Assembly (NCBI GenBank): GCA_022605405.1
Contig: JABYQQ010000008.1
Location: 2,108,001-2,172,000 of the forward strand
DNA length: 64,000 nt
Direction of reading: 5' to 3'
DNA from: Earliella scabrosa
Taxonomy: Eukaryota; Basidiomycota; Agaricomycetes; Polyporales; Polyporaceae
Position 1 is the stretch's first letter, and every line of letters starts with the position of its first letter. Positions 48,701 to 59,361 of the stretch are shown in pieces. Both the position numbers and the translations under genes were made by a program. The notes under the pieces are model-generated. The model searched no databases. It saw only the letters and a program-made list of their open reading frames with translations, and was not told the DNA's origin.

Positions 48701-51700
48701 TGCGGCGAGGAGGCGTCCAGGACGCCGTGGGCGGGCGCAACGGCGGAGCAGGGCAATGCGGGGCGCGGACGGACAACGGCGCCGTGCAGGTCTTGCGCCC
48801 TCCGACGCTGCGTCTGTGCCCGCGTGAAACGTGAGGGTCCCGCCAGGCGAGGAGGAGCCGTCCGCGACGCCGCTACGTCGCAGGGCGATCGGGGATCGTG
48901 GTCGCGCGGTGTGGACTCTGGAACCGCGCCGGGACCGTATGATCACACGCTGACTGGATATGCGTTCGTCGCGCAGACCTGCTTTTATCTGGGAGTGCGC
49001 AATCCGCTGCCCCTTGCAGATGAGCCCGTTCTGGAGCCATGGGATCTTGACGTCCGGTGGGACGGCGTCGCGGACGCCGTGTAACGGCTAGCAGCTCTGT
49101 GTATTCAGACTTCAGTCCTTGCGTGCTGGTCAATGTATAGTTCATCGATTCCACTTGATCATGTTTGCGCGTTGTTCGGGTGAAGCTGGTATTGACATTT
49201 GTGCCTGCGTCCCATATAGGCTTTTTACTTGGGAGTTCGCGAGGCGCTGCTACACTCGGTCCTGGCGCACACATCGGAAGATGATTGGCCCGACTCGACG
49301 CCCTACTCGCGCAACCCGTCGACTAAGATCGACACGATCCTGAATATTGTTCGCCACCACTTGAGAGCTCCGGGCCTTCCGCCGCTCCATGTTCAGGACC
49401 AGCATGCGAATGCCTTAGCCCCTAATCCCGACTATCTCCCTGGTCCCGATGGCGCTGCGCCCAAGAGAACGGTGATTCCGCAAACGGTGGCGCTCGGGCC
49501 CGATCGAGTCGTGATCTACTTGGCGTTCCCGAAGAATAATTGGATCGTTAAGAAGGTTCGTGGGTTTAACCACCGTCCGCGAGATGACGCGCGAGTCGCT
49601 GACAGTGGTGTTTACTAGGCTCTCAGCGAAGCTGGCTTTGAATTCGCCGAAATCACCGGGACGAAGACGCCTCAAGCTCGGACTCAAGCGTTGTCGCGCT
49701 TCAAGACGCACGCAAATTGCCGCATCCTGATTTTGTCGGGCGTCGGTCTAGTGGGACTCAACATCGCCTTTGCGAACATACTCATCATTGTCGTACGTCG
49801 GAGCACGATCATTTCTTCTTCGTCGCTTACACCGTCCTTAGGATACTCTGTGGTCTGCGCAAGAGGACTCGCAGCTCATCGGGCGTGTGTGGAGGCAGCC
49901 GCAGCCGAAGACAGTTCATATCTATCGTACAATTGCTGTGCGTTCCCCCGATGTTTTTCTCAACAACATCTCGTTCGACAAGGCCCTCATGCATCAAGCG
50001 TTCATCAATTCTTCAGTCACTTTGCGTACGCCGTTTGTTGATCGTCTCACACACTCATGCGCTGATCGAGACTTCGGTGACCTCAGAGCGCGCGTTTGTT
50101 GTGTCGGACGACGAGATCATCGAGGAGGAGGTCGGGGATGGCTTGCTAAATGACGTCGAGGACTTCGACCCGCTGTTGACCGCCCCGCCGAAAGGCGCGT
50201 CTCGCCGTGGCGGTTCATCGACACGCGGTACCAAGCGTCGTGGGGGAGCGACGAAGGCGAGGGGCGGGCGTAAATCTTTGAAGGAAGACACATCCGAGAA
50301 GACGGGAGAAGAGTCCACTAAGAAACGACCGGCGAAGCGCGCGGTTCCCAAATCCAAGGAGACTGTGCAGTCCGAGGAGGACGACTCCGACTCTCATTCA
50401 GGGAACCCCAAAAGCGCTGCGCCGGCCTCCTCGTCGGGTCGCAGCGGACAGACGGTGGATCGCACGAGCCCCGCGGCTGCTACGTCTGCAGCCACACCCT
50501 CGGGACCCGACTCTCAGCCCCAAGGACCCTCTCCTGCCCCTCCAGTCTCGGAGCACGAAGGCGCGGCACGAGCCGACATGAAGGACGCCCCTCGCATCGA
50601 CTCCGATACGTCGGGCGCGACGTCTTCGCCTCCGGAGGTTCGCAGAGAACAGAATGCTCGCGCCGGCCCTGGCGACACGCCGCCTCAGGCTGGTGACAAC
50701 GCGCCGACCGCCCCAACAGCGAACCCTTCGCCTCCGGAGGATCACAATGCGCCTGCCGCTCCTCGGGGCACGCCGTCTGGTGACACGCCGCCTACTGACA
50801 CGCCCCCAGCATCCGCCTCACCCGCGCGTGGTGTGCAGGACGCCTCTCTGCGTCCCAACGGCGAGCCCGCGGTGCCGAGAGACCGGTCGGTTGCAGTAGA
50901 CGGAGCGCAGGATGCGGCGATGGATCAAGAACCGCCTGAGGGCACGGCGACTCAACAACCGACACCTCCGGCCGGCTTGGGCGACCCCAGGGCCTCTGTA
51001 CAGCCTGAAGAGGGCGTGTCGGTTCAGCGACTCAACCACCCGGCCCAGGGCTCCTCCTCGGCCTCAGATCTTCCTCCTCCGACGCCCTCCGGACCCTCTC
51101 CCGTCCTCGTGGTGCCTCCTCGCGGTGATCCGTCCGACGATATGGCGGCAGTCTCTCCTGACACCCGGAACCCATCGACCGGGCCCGCGGATTCTTCACA
51201 CAACCCCGGCCCAGCTTCCACCGCCACCGTTCCTGAAGACCCTGCGGGTCCGTGGAACTTCGAGCAGGACGAGGCGTGGCAGATGGACCTCTCGCGGGCC
51301 ACGTCGTCCGGCGGAGGTACGCGGCACTCTAGTCTCACTCCTCTGCCGTCCGCGTATGACGAGGACATGGACGTCGACCACGCAACTGGTGTAGGCAATG
51401 ATGCGGCAGCCATGGAGGTCGACGAGGAGCCGGTAACTGCTCCTCCGCCGTCCGCAAGGAGACTGACTCGCTCGCGCGCGCGCACCGGCACGAACCAATT
51501 CGTCGTTGAGGACGCCGAAGAGGAAGCTACGCCGCCGGTTGCCAAGAAACCGAAACTCGGCGCGGGCAAGAAGGCCAAAGGCAAGCGGAGAGAGACCCGT
51601 GAGGACGAAGAGCTTCCGTCGGCCTCTTCCTCCACCACGCCCGGCCGCCGTGAGGTTGTCGATCAAGCGGGGCAAGTCGGTATCAAGGCCACACGGATCA

Positions 51701-51756
51701 TTGGGACGGCGTCGCTCCCGCAGTCGCGTCGAGGCGTGGCGCAGTCTCGTAAGTAG
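45792..51756 (+). CDS. SNF2-family DNA-dependent ATPase, copy 2, with long disordered tail
   Basis: Exons 45792-46193, 46243-46465, 46525-46710, 46772-47290, 47339-47580, 47640-47894, 47947-48375, 49220-49555, 49619-49792, 49842-50025 and 50087-51756 give 1539 residues in one frame. It begins MPTPPTFVTLLELAFLSRKP. Helicase motifs in order: I, LLLMDEVGVGKTAQAVAVIA; Ia, HIIVCPVNLVDQWTSELHRW; II, FVLDEAHLLRTL (DEAH); III, FTTAMTATPVMT; V, ILILSGVGLVGLNIAFANIL; VI, QEDSQLIGRVWRQPQPKTVH. This is the SNF2/Swi2 architecture, chromatin-remodeller or DNA-translocase type, nuclear. The last 550 residues are Pro/Ser/Glu-rich, disordered, with NLS-like KKPKLGAGKKAKGKRRET. No recognised chromatin-reader domain. 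The seventh intron is 844 nt and carries palindromes. All motifs are intact, so likely functional; the target is unknown. Confidence 0.82.
48484..49078. promoter_or_regulatory. Palindrome cluster inside the 844-nt intron of SNF2 copy 2
   Basis: Perfect GGCGTC-N3-GACGCC at 48484-48498 (CGC), 48712-48726 (CAG) and 49064-49078 (GCG), plus near copies around 48594-48608 and 48858-48872. The same intron holds, at about 48978-49020, a sequence encoding TCFYLGVRNPL, resembling the start AFYLGVREALL of the true next exon at 49220. This may be a decayed duplicate or alternative terminal exon ending at 49084. Confidence 0.6.
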
Positions 51757-51912
51757 TGGTCACGGAGCGCTGACAATATGGGAGTGAGAGGTATCTGGAT
51801 GCGGGTCGGGTGTTGCGGACCATTCCAAGGTTTGGCATGCATGTATGTACTCAGAGTGATGCTCGCGGTTGTCACGATGCAATTGTCTGCGCGCGGTCGC
51901 AGACGCAATACA

Positions 51913-52933
51913 GGCGTCCCGGACGGTGTCCAGGCGCAGTTGGGTGCCTCCGTGCAGGGAAACATGTCGTACATGAACTCGCGCGGAGCAGGGCTGTACA
52001 ACGTGCGACTGCCGGCCCGCTGCTTGCGCGATCTCGCGTGCTATGTGTGGACTCGGACAACCCGCTCCCGAGCCTATGCGTCTGCGGGTTATTCCATTTC
52101 AATTTGAAGACGCAAGTACTTACGGCGGCCTTTACGCGGAGGGTGGTTAGCGGAACGCAGCGCTCTACGCACGCAGTGGCGTCCTGGACTCAGGCGCATG
52201 CTGTTCGCGTGTGAGGCGTTATCCTCTGCTATAAGCAGGGGTTGTGGACGTTCTAGCTGGACGGCATGCAGCCCGCTGGCTTCGCTGCGCCAACGGACAT
52301 TGATATTCCGGTCGCGCCGTCTCACTCATGTTGCGCGTCCCGTTTGCGGGTGTCCAAGGGGTGCTCTGATATGCTGTCGCGCCCGGCGCCGCGGCGTCGT
52401 GGACGCCGTCCGAGACGTGGTAGCGGCATTGAGGCCGCTGGTTTCGCTGCGGCCTGCGGGGTCCCGGCGCGTGGTGAGAGTGTTCTGTAGGGCGACGGCC
52501 GGCGTCGTGGACTCCGCACTGTGTGGTTCAATCCAGTTGATGTGTCGTGCGTCCATCATTCAGAAGGCGGCATGCTCGTGCACGCCGACGAGACAGGTGA
52601 AAGGACATCGGAGATCGCTCGCGAGCCAGCGCGAGGCGTCGGCGACGCCTGGATTCCACTCGGGCGTGTCTACTAGCGGACTATTCAGAATGTCGACTCC
52701 GGTGGGTGCACTCCCATGAGCCAGCATGGTGGCGGCGACTCGGACTCACAGAAGAGCATCATATCTGAAATCTGTGTTTAACTGACTTTTGCTCGCGTCG
52801 ACAGAGACAATTTACAAATAATCCGAGGTTTTGACATACTTACAGTCCTGTTGTCTGCGCCGTGAATAACTGTGATGAAACGTTGTGACTCAGGCTGCAT
52901 GTTGTCGCCACGCCAGGCGGCGTCTGGGACGCC
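51913..52933. promoter_or_regulatory. Palindrome cluster downstream of SNF2 copy 2
   Basis: Perfect GGCGTC-N3-GACGCC at 52393-52407 (GTG), 52635-52649 (GGC) and 52919-52933 (TGG). Imperfect ones are at 51913-51927 (right arm GACGGT), 52178-52192 (right arm GACTCA) and 52501-52515 (right arm GACTCC). The stretch 51757-52938 has no other supported feature. The last palindrome directly precedes the GTAAG target site of the copia element. Confidence 0.65.
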
Positions 52934-52938
52934 GTAAG

Positions 52939-53537
52939 TGTTGAACAATGGACTACGAACAGTAGACGCGCATTAGGCGCTATGGGCACTGCTTCTTACG
53001 ATAGATCTTAGGCTGTGCTTCTTTCTTTCCATATTAGGTATACGTTGTACGATACACATGGTTACTAGGCTTCTCTTTTGTCCAGTCCATTCCAGTGCGT
53101 TCTTCTACGCTCCGGACTCTTCTTAGACTGTTCCAGATCGTCCTTGTGACCATACTTTGTTCTCCATTTGTCGTTATCTTTGTTCTGTCTGAGTCATCCT
53201 TCGTCGCTCCTTACTCATCCTCGACTCACTCTGACTCAGACACATCACATGCCCTCCTTACTATCGCTTACTCATGCAGCTCCTTTACGGTATATAAGGA
53301 GGACTCTCTGGGACTCGTCTCCTCAGTCTTTCACTCACTGACTGAGGAGTAAGTACTCGTCTTACCTATGCGTTCATATGCTCTTACTTACAAGTACCTG
53401 TGTAGCTTGTCTGTCCGCTCACTTACTAGGTACTTGGCATTATGCTAATATAGTCTTTCACTCACTGACTGAGGACTTGTCTGTCCGCTCACTTACTAGT
53501 CGCTTGCGACATCGCCTCACAGGTTCTCACTCCATCA
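52939..53537 (+). repeat. 5' LTR of the copia element
   Basis: 599 bp, begins TGTTGAAC and ends CCATCA (TG...CA). It contains a TATA box (TATATAAGG near 53290). It differs from the 3' LTR by roughly a dozen substitutions and one 1-nt indel, counted by eye. Confidence 0.95.
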
Positions 53538-53554
53538 GGTTATGAGCCCTGCGC
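53538..53554 (+). other. Primer-binding site, initiator-Met tRNA half
   Basis: GGTTATGAGCCCTGCGC directly after the LTR is complementary to the anticodon stem-loop of eukaryotic initiator tRNA-Met (GCGCAGGGCUCAUAACC), not to its 3' end. Priming from a cleaved 5' tRNA half is known from copia elements. Confidence 0.8.
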
Positions 53555-54057
53555 TCTGACCGTTGCTAGTCGTCACATCGCGCGCACCCGACGACTTCTA
53601 CCCTCGTGCACATCCTCCACTAACTCCTTAGCTCTTGACTGTGCCTGCCGACACTGCTGCCAGGGGGACATTCCTGCGCTCGTGACGCAGCCCTGAGCGC
53701 TCTTTAGTAGTCACATAGCTCGTAGTATCGTTGTACAACCTATTGTGCTCTCGAGGCACACGGGTCTTTTTGGATATCCCTCAGCCAGGCCACGCACTTG
53801 CGCCCGCCAGCTGTTGTATCCGGGGTGTCATCACCTTTGGAGCCGGAGGACAACCGTTCGGACCCTCCTTACGATACCATTTTCATACATACATCGTAGC
53901 AGACTCTTTCAGGGCACAGTTGGCAACTTCTACCCTTGGCATTAGCATATCCGACTTGCTGGTGTTTAAGGTTCACCTGAACAGGTGTTCATCTCTACGT
54001 TGCCTTTGCACGAGGCTTTCCAAACCATCGCAATCTTGAACCTGTCGCAGCGACACA

Positions 54058-57000
54058 GTGGCTTCATCAGACGACGAACCGTTTGATTGTAGTCACTCAT
54101 ACCATCGGCACGACCGCGTTGACCAAAGGGACGTCTTCTGGGACGAGTCAGATAGAAGGTGGTACTACTGCGAACGACAACCGTGTCCTAACCGGGAGTC
54201 GGAAGTAGCTCAACCAGACAACTGCACTGTACCTCGTCGTAACGTACCTATCGCTCCTGACCAGGTCTGCCGACCACGAACACCGGACACATCCTCGTCA
54301 TCCTCATCCCCTGCTTCGTCTGAGCACGAAGTTGCAAATATCCTCGAAGATCCTGCGGAACCTCCAGTCCCAACTCCTCTCCCTTCTATCGTTATCTCTC
54401 CGCCTACACCGACTCTCACTCCTCTACCAGCCCTCGATCTCATCGTCAACCAGCCTGACTCAACCGACTTCGTCTACTCCTTCACCATGTCGGAAGCCGG
54501 AATGGAAAAGAGTCTTCCTCAGCTCCATGGGCAGGAAGGCTACAAGGAATGGGCTCGTCAGATGAAGGGCTATCTCATGATGATCGATGCATGGGATATC
54601 GTCAGCGGCACCGAGAGTCAGCCAGCTGCCACTGATGCGGCTGGTCTCAAGGATTGGAAAAAGAGAGATTCCCGGGCAAGTGGTATCCTCATGTACAAAA
54701 CCACTGCCGAGGTAGCCAAGTGCTATGAAGGGAAGAACACCTCGAAGGAGATCTGGGATGCCCTGAATACGACCTACGAGAAGACCGACAACGGGTACAG
54801 TTTCTCCCGATTCGAACGGCTTCTCAACTACCCTCGTTTCAACGAGAACAAGTCGATCGTCGACCAGGTCCAGACCTTCATCGGACTGATGAACGAGCTT
54901 ACCACAGGCTCCACCAACACCCTCGCCGAGCATATCAAGGTCTACTGGCTCTTCTCCAAGATGCCAGATTCCTATCGACCATCGATCTCCACTATCCTCC
55001 ACACCACGGCTGAGACGGACCTAACCCTTGAAAAGGTTAAGCCGAAACTCAAGCTTGAGGACTCCCTCCGTGGTACATCGATCGGTCAGGCGAACAAGAT
55101 CTCCAAGCCCAAGTCCAAGCCCAAGCCTCCTTGCGAGCATTGCGGTAAGACGAACCACGATTCGTCGAACTGCTACAAGAAGTTCCCGGAGAAAGCTCCG
55201 AAGCGGAACAAGGGCAAGGGCAAGGACAACGGCAACGGCAATGGGAATCAGTCAGGTGGATCTGGGAATAATAATGGACATAACCACGCGCACACTCTAG
55301 CAGCCTTTGTACCTGTATCTACGAGCACCATCAACGAGATCTCCTTTTCAGCTTATAAGGCGGACAACGCCAAAGACATGGACCTTGAGCGAACCACACT
55401 CTGGCTCATGGATTCTGGAGCATCTCAACACGTTACTGGCTGCCTCGAGGACTTCACTGAGTACCGTCCATATGACACACCTGTTCTGTTTGGCACCGCC
55501 CAGGCAGGTAGTGACGGACATGTCCAAGGACTCGGTGAAGGTACGGTCAAAGGATACACTTATGTGGAAGGCAAACGGGTCCACTTCACACTTCAGAACG
55601 TCTGCTACGTTCCAGCAGCAGGCAATACCCGTCTGTACTCCACTGGTGTCATCGAGCGCGCGAAGGGGTTCATCTATCAAGGGGGATACTACATGAGGAT
55701 CTTTGACTCAAGGCCGGAAGGCTTTGTCGAATCTGGCAAGACGGTTAAGGTTGTCGGCAATGAGGTGGTTACTGCCCACTACGCCGCATCACACAACCTA
55801 TACTACTTTCTGCTTGAGAATGCCGAACGTGATCTCAATGCTGCGTCCCACACTACACTCGATCACGATCTTGCTCATCGTCGCTGGGGTCATCCTGGCA
55901 AGGAAGCGGTCAAGCGTCTTCCTGATGCAGTCAACGGTGTAGATGGCATTGACTCTAGTTCATCGGACAAACCATGCGAAGGATGCGCAAAAGGCAAAAT
56001 GCATCGCCGTCCGTTCCCTCCGTCTTCGAAACGCGCCTCGGAACCATGCGAACTCGTCCACATGGATGTCGCTGGGCCGATGAGCACCTCGATTGGTGGT
56101 TACAGCTACTTCTGCACCTTCATCGATGACTACACCGGTCTCGCCTGTGTCTACTGCCTGAAGCGTAAATCCGATCAGGAGGCCGCTTTCAAGGAGTACA
56201 AAGCCTGGGCTGAGACACAGACCGGTCGTAAGATCAAGAAGGTACGATCCGATCGAGGGGGGGAATATCTGTCCGATTCGTTCGAGTCATTGCTACGCGA
56301 ATTCGGGATCGAGCACGATAAGACGTTGCCTGGCTCGCCTCAGCAGAATGGACGTGCTGAACGCTTCAACCGGACCATTGAGGAGAAGTCACTCTGTATG
56401 CTTCACCACGCCGGACTCTCTCATGGTTTCTGGAAACTCGCACTTGAAGCAGCCGTTCACATCTACAACCGTCAGCCCATGAAACGACTCAAATGGCAAT
56501 GCCCCATCACACTTTGGTCTGGTAAGAAGCCGGACGTCTCATACTTCCGTGTGTTTGGGTGCAAAGCCTATGTACATGTGCAGAAGGACAAGCGTCATGG
56601 GAAGCTCGACGTGAAGGCAGTCGAGAGGACGTTTGTGGGCTATGAACCGGGTTCAAAGGGGTATCGTCTATGGAACCCGACTGCCCGCCAAGTCGAAGTA
56701 TCTCGCGATGTGATCTTCGATGAGGACGTATTTCCTGCACGTGCAGACACCGGCACTCGTCGCGCTACCCCCGACGACAGTCCGTTCCCTGCTCAACCGT
56801 CAGAGGATTCTTCCAATGACGATGTTGATCTCCCTGTTCCTCGTGATAACGACGAACCTCCTCCTCCCGCTCCGCCACAAGACCCTGCTCCTGCTCCTGC
56901 TCCGCCTGAAGCTGAACCGCAACCGCCGCAACCACAACAACCTCTGCCACCTCCCGCTCAGGTTCCTAAGCCAAATCATCGTCGCGGACGTCATCCTCCT

Positions 57001-58752
57001 GCTGCAGGAGATGCCCCTGCTCGTCGCTCTGAGCGATCAAACAAGGGTGTCCCCTCTAAGGCACGGACGGAGAACAACGCGTACGGTGACGAACCTCCCG
57101 CTCAAATAGATGCTAGAACCGATGAGGACGGTGAACAGGCTGAGGCACAATCAATTCTTGCGTTTATCCATTATTCCCGGTATAAGTCTGGTATTCCTGA
57201 GCACCATAAGGATGCCATGGCTAGACCGGATCGCGAACATTGGAAAGCGGCTGAGCGAGCGGAGTACGAATCTCTAATGGCTAATAAGACATGGGTCTTG
57301 GTTCCTCGCCCAAAGGACCGATCCGTCGTCACATGCCGTTGGGTCTATGATCGGAAGTCAGATGGTCGCTACAAAGCACGTCTCGTAGCTAGGGGATTCA
57401 CGCAAGTCTATGGGAAGGATTACCACGAAACCTTCTCACCCGTCGCTCGTTTCGAGTCCATCCGTTATCTCTTTGCGCATGCTGCCCTAGAGGACTGGGA
57501 CGTCGATGCGATGGATGTTAAGACTGCGTTCCTCAATGGCGACCTGGACGAGGAGGTCTACATGGAACAACCGGAAGGGTGGGTCATGAAAGGCAAAGAG
57601 GATCACGTCTGTCTGCTTAAGAAGGCCATCTACGGTCTCAAGCAAGCCTCTCGCCAGTGGAATGTCAAAATCCATGACTCGCTCGTCCAACAGGGATTTG
57701 TTCGGACGTACTCTGATGCCGGAGTCTACGTATATCGCCGACAAGGGGGGGATTCAGACCCTGATCATGTCACTATCATTGTCTTGTATGTCGACGACCT
57801 ACTTCTCATGGGGAAAAGTCGCGTACAGATTGACAAGGTCAAGAAGGCGTTAGGCAAGCAGTACAAGATGACGGACTTAGGTCCGGTACAGCGATTCCTT
57901 GGTCTACGCATACGTCGAGATCGTCAAGCTAAGACACTCGACATCGACCAGGAAGAGTACATCGAGGCTATTCTGGAGAACCATCAGATGGCTAACTGTA
58001 CGCCTGTGCGCACTCCTCTTCCCTCTGGTGCCGTGCTCGAAGCCGCTCAGACGGAGGCATCGGCAAAACTTCTCAAGCGTTTCCAGAGCTTGATGGGCAG
58101 TCTTCTCTATGCCTGTCTTGGGACGCGACCCGACATCGCGTTTGCCATCAGCCGTCTCGGTAAATACAGCGCTAACCCCTCGGAAGCACATCTTCACTAT
58201 CTCCAATACGTGCTTCGCTATCTCCGGGGGACTTCACATTATCGTCTGCGCTATGACGGAGCGTCTAATGCCGGTTTGATCGCGTTTTCCGATTCAGACT
58301 GGGCAGAGGATCGCGATGATAGGCACTCGCAAACTGGCTTCATCTTCAAGATGGCAGGTGGCGCAATCTCATGGGCGTCGCGACGGCAGCCGACGATTTC
58401 GCTCTCTTCTACTGAGGCGGAATACAAGGCAGCATCAGACACCAGCCGTCAGATGATGTGGCTAAGGACGTTTGGAGATGAGTTAGGGGACGACATGAGT
58501 GCGTCTACGCCCATGTGTATGGATAACCATGGCGCGATCTTCCTCTCTGAGAACCCAGCCATTGACAGGCGTACCAAGCACATAGAGGTCCACTACCATT
58601 TTGTGCGCGAGTATCTCGCCAGTGGGAGTATGGACATCTATTACATCGCGAGCAAGGAGAATCTGGCAGATGCGCTAACGAAGAATGTCACCTTCTCTGT
58701 GGTTGACTACTTCGTACAGCACTCTGGTCTCATTTCTTCCTCCGCGTCTTGA
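54058..58752 (+). CDS. Copia gag-pol polyprotein
   Basis: A single open frame of 1564 codons. The first ATG is at 54487 (MSEAGMEKSLPQLHGQEGYK); the frame is open upstream to 54058. Gag of the Retrotran_gag type (AWDIVSGTE ... EIWDALNTTYEK), CCHC knuckle CEHCGKTNHDSSNC. Aspartic protease LWLMDSGASQHVTG. GAG-pre-integrase HRRWGHPGKEAVKRL with CEGCAKGKMHRRPF. Integrase core VHMDVAGPMSTSIGGYSYF, FIDDYTG and NGRAERFNRTIEE (DDE). Reverse transcriptase with KTAFLNGDLDEEVYMEQPEG and catalytic VLYVDDLLLMG. RNase H with FSDSDWAEDRDDRHSQTGFI and LSSTEAEYKA. A Pro-rich linker lies between integrase and RT. No frameshift or stop, so gag and pol are produced from one frame, probably by proteolysis. Confidence 0.95.
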   Translation: MASSDDEPFDCSHSYHRHDRVDQRDVFWDESDRRWYYCERQPCPNRESEVAQPDNCTVPRRNVPIAPDQVCRPRTPDTSSSSSSPASSEHEVANILEDPAEPPVPTPLPSIVISPPTPTLTPLPALDLIVNQPDSTDFVYSFTMSEAGMEKSLPQLHGQEGYKEWARQMKGYLMMIDAWDIVSGTESQPAATDAAGLKDWKKRDSRASGILMYKTTAEVAKCYEGKNTSKEIWDALNTTYEKTDNGYSFSRFERLLNYPRFNENKSIVDQVQTFIGLMNELTTGSTNTLAEHIKVYWLFSKMPDSYRPSISTILHTTAETDLTLEKVKPKLKLEDSLRGTSIGQANKISKPKSKPKPPCEHCGKTNHDSSNCYKKFPEKAPKRNKGKGKDNGNGNGNQSGGSGNNNGHNHAHTLAAFVPVSTSTINEISFSAYKADNAKDMDLERTTLWLMDSGASQHVTGCLEDFTEYRPYDTPVLFGTAQAGSDGHVQGLGEGTVKGYTYVEGKRVHFTLQNVCYVPAAGNTRLYSTGVIERAKGFIYQGGYYMRIFDSRPEGFVESGKTVKVVGNEVVTAHYAASHNLYYFLLENAERDLNAASHTTLDHDLAHRRWGHPGKEAVKRLPDAVNGVDGIDSSSSDKPCEGCAKGKMHRRPFPPSSKRASEPCELVHMDVAGPMSTSIGGYSYFCTFIDDYTGLACVYCLKRKSDQEAAFKEYKAWAETQTGRKIKKVRSDRGGEYLSDSFESLLREFGIEHDKTLPGSPQQNGRAERFNRTIEEKSLCMLHHAGLSHGFWKLALEAAVHIYNRQPMKRLKWQCPITLWSGKKPDVSYFRVFGCKAYVHVQKDKRHGKLDVKAVERTFVGYEPGSKGYRLWNPTARQVEVSRDVIFDEDVFPARADTGTRRATPDDSPFPAQPSEDSSNDDVDLPVPRDNDEPPPPAPPQDPAPAPAPPEAEPQPPQPQQPLPPPAQVPKPNHRRGRHPPAAGDAPARRSERSNKGVPSKARTENNAYGDEPPAQIDARTDEDGEQAEAQSILAFIHYSRYKSGIPEHHKDAMARPDREHWKAAERAEYESLMANKTWVLVPRPKDRSVVTCRWVYDRKSDGRYKARLVARGFTQVYGKDYHETFSPVARFESIRYLFAHAALEDWDVDAMDVKTAFLNGDLDEEVYMEQPEGWVMKGKEDHVCLLKKAIYGLKQASRQWNVKIHDSLVQQGFVRTYSDAGVYVYRRQGGDSDPDHVTIIVLYVDDLLLMGKSRVQIDKVKKALGKQYKMTDLGPVQRFLGLRIRRDRQAKTLDIDQEEYIEAILENHQMANCTPVRTPLPSGAVLEAAQTEASAKLLKRFQSLMGSLLYACLGTRPDIAFAISRLGKYSANPSEAHLHYLQYVLRYLRGTSHYRLRYDGASNAGLIAFSDSDWAEDRDDRHSQTGFIFKMAGGAISWASRRQPTISLSSTEAEYKAASDTSRQMMWLRTFGDELGDDMSASTPMCMDNHGAIFLSENPAIDRRTKHIEVHYHFVREYLASGSMDIYYIASKENLADALTKNVTFSVVDYFVQHSGLISSSAS

Positions 58753-58763
58753 ACGAGTGGGAG

Positions 58764-59361
58764 TGTTGAACAATGGACTACGAACAGTAGACGCGCATTA
58801 GGCGCTATGGGCACTGCTTCTTACGATAGATCTTAGGCTGTGCTTCTTTCTTTCCATATTAGGTATACGTTGTACGATACACATGGTTACTAGGCTTCTC
58901 TTTTGTCCAGTCCATTCCAGTGCGTTCTTCTACGCTCCGGACTCTTCTTAGACTGTTCCAGGTCGTCCTTGTGACCATACTTCTTTCTCCATTTGTCGTT
59001 ACCTTTGTTCTGTCTGAGTCATCCTTCGTCTCTCCTTACTCATCCTCGACTCACTCTGACTCAGACACATCACATGCTCTCCTTATTGTCGCTTACTCAT
59101 GCAGCTCCTGTACGGTATATAAGGAGGACTCTCTGGGACTCGTCTCCTCAGTCTTTCACTCACTGACTGAGGAGTAAGTACACATCTTACCTATGCGTTC
59201 TATGCTCTTACTTACAAGTACCTGTGTAGCTTGTCTGTCCGCTCACTTACTAGGTACTTGGCATTATGCTAATACAGTCTTTCACTCACTGACTGAGGAC
59301 TTGTCTGTCCGCTCACTTACTAGTCGCTTGCGACATCGCCTCACAGGTTCTCACTCCATCA
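58764..59361 (+). repeat. 3' LTR of the copia element
   Basis: 598 bp, TGTTGAAC...CCATCA, followed by the target duplication GTAAG. Close copy of the 5' LTR, at roughly 2% divergence by eye. Confidence 0.95.

Larger units (their letters stand above)
52939..59361 (+). mobile_element. Full-length Ty1/copia LTR retrotransposon
   Basis: Two LTRs (52939-53537 and 58764-59361), a primer-binding site, one long gag-pol frame and a purine tract (GAGTGGGAG, 58755-58763). It is flanked by the 5-bp target duplication GTAAG at 52934-52938 and 59362-59366. Domain order gag-protease-integrase-RT-RNase H defines copia. All parts are intact. Confidence 0.95.

Noticed and set aside
49717..50086. Upstream part of the long open frame ending at 51756 as a separate gene start
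   Set aside because: This stretch reads across introns and in the wrong frame of the SNF2 exons; the correct frame enters at 50087 by splicing.
54058..54486. Start of the copia polyprotein at 54058
   Set aside because: The codon there is GTG; the first ATG in frame is at 54487, although the frame is open further upstream.
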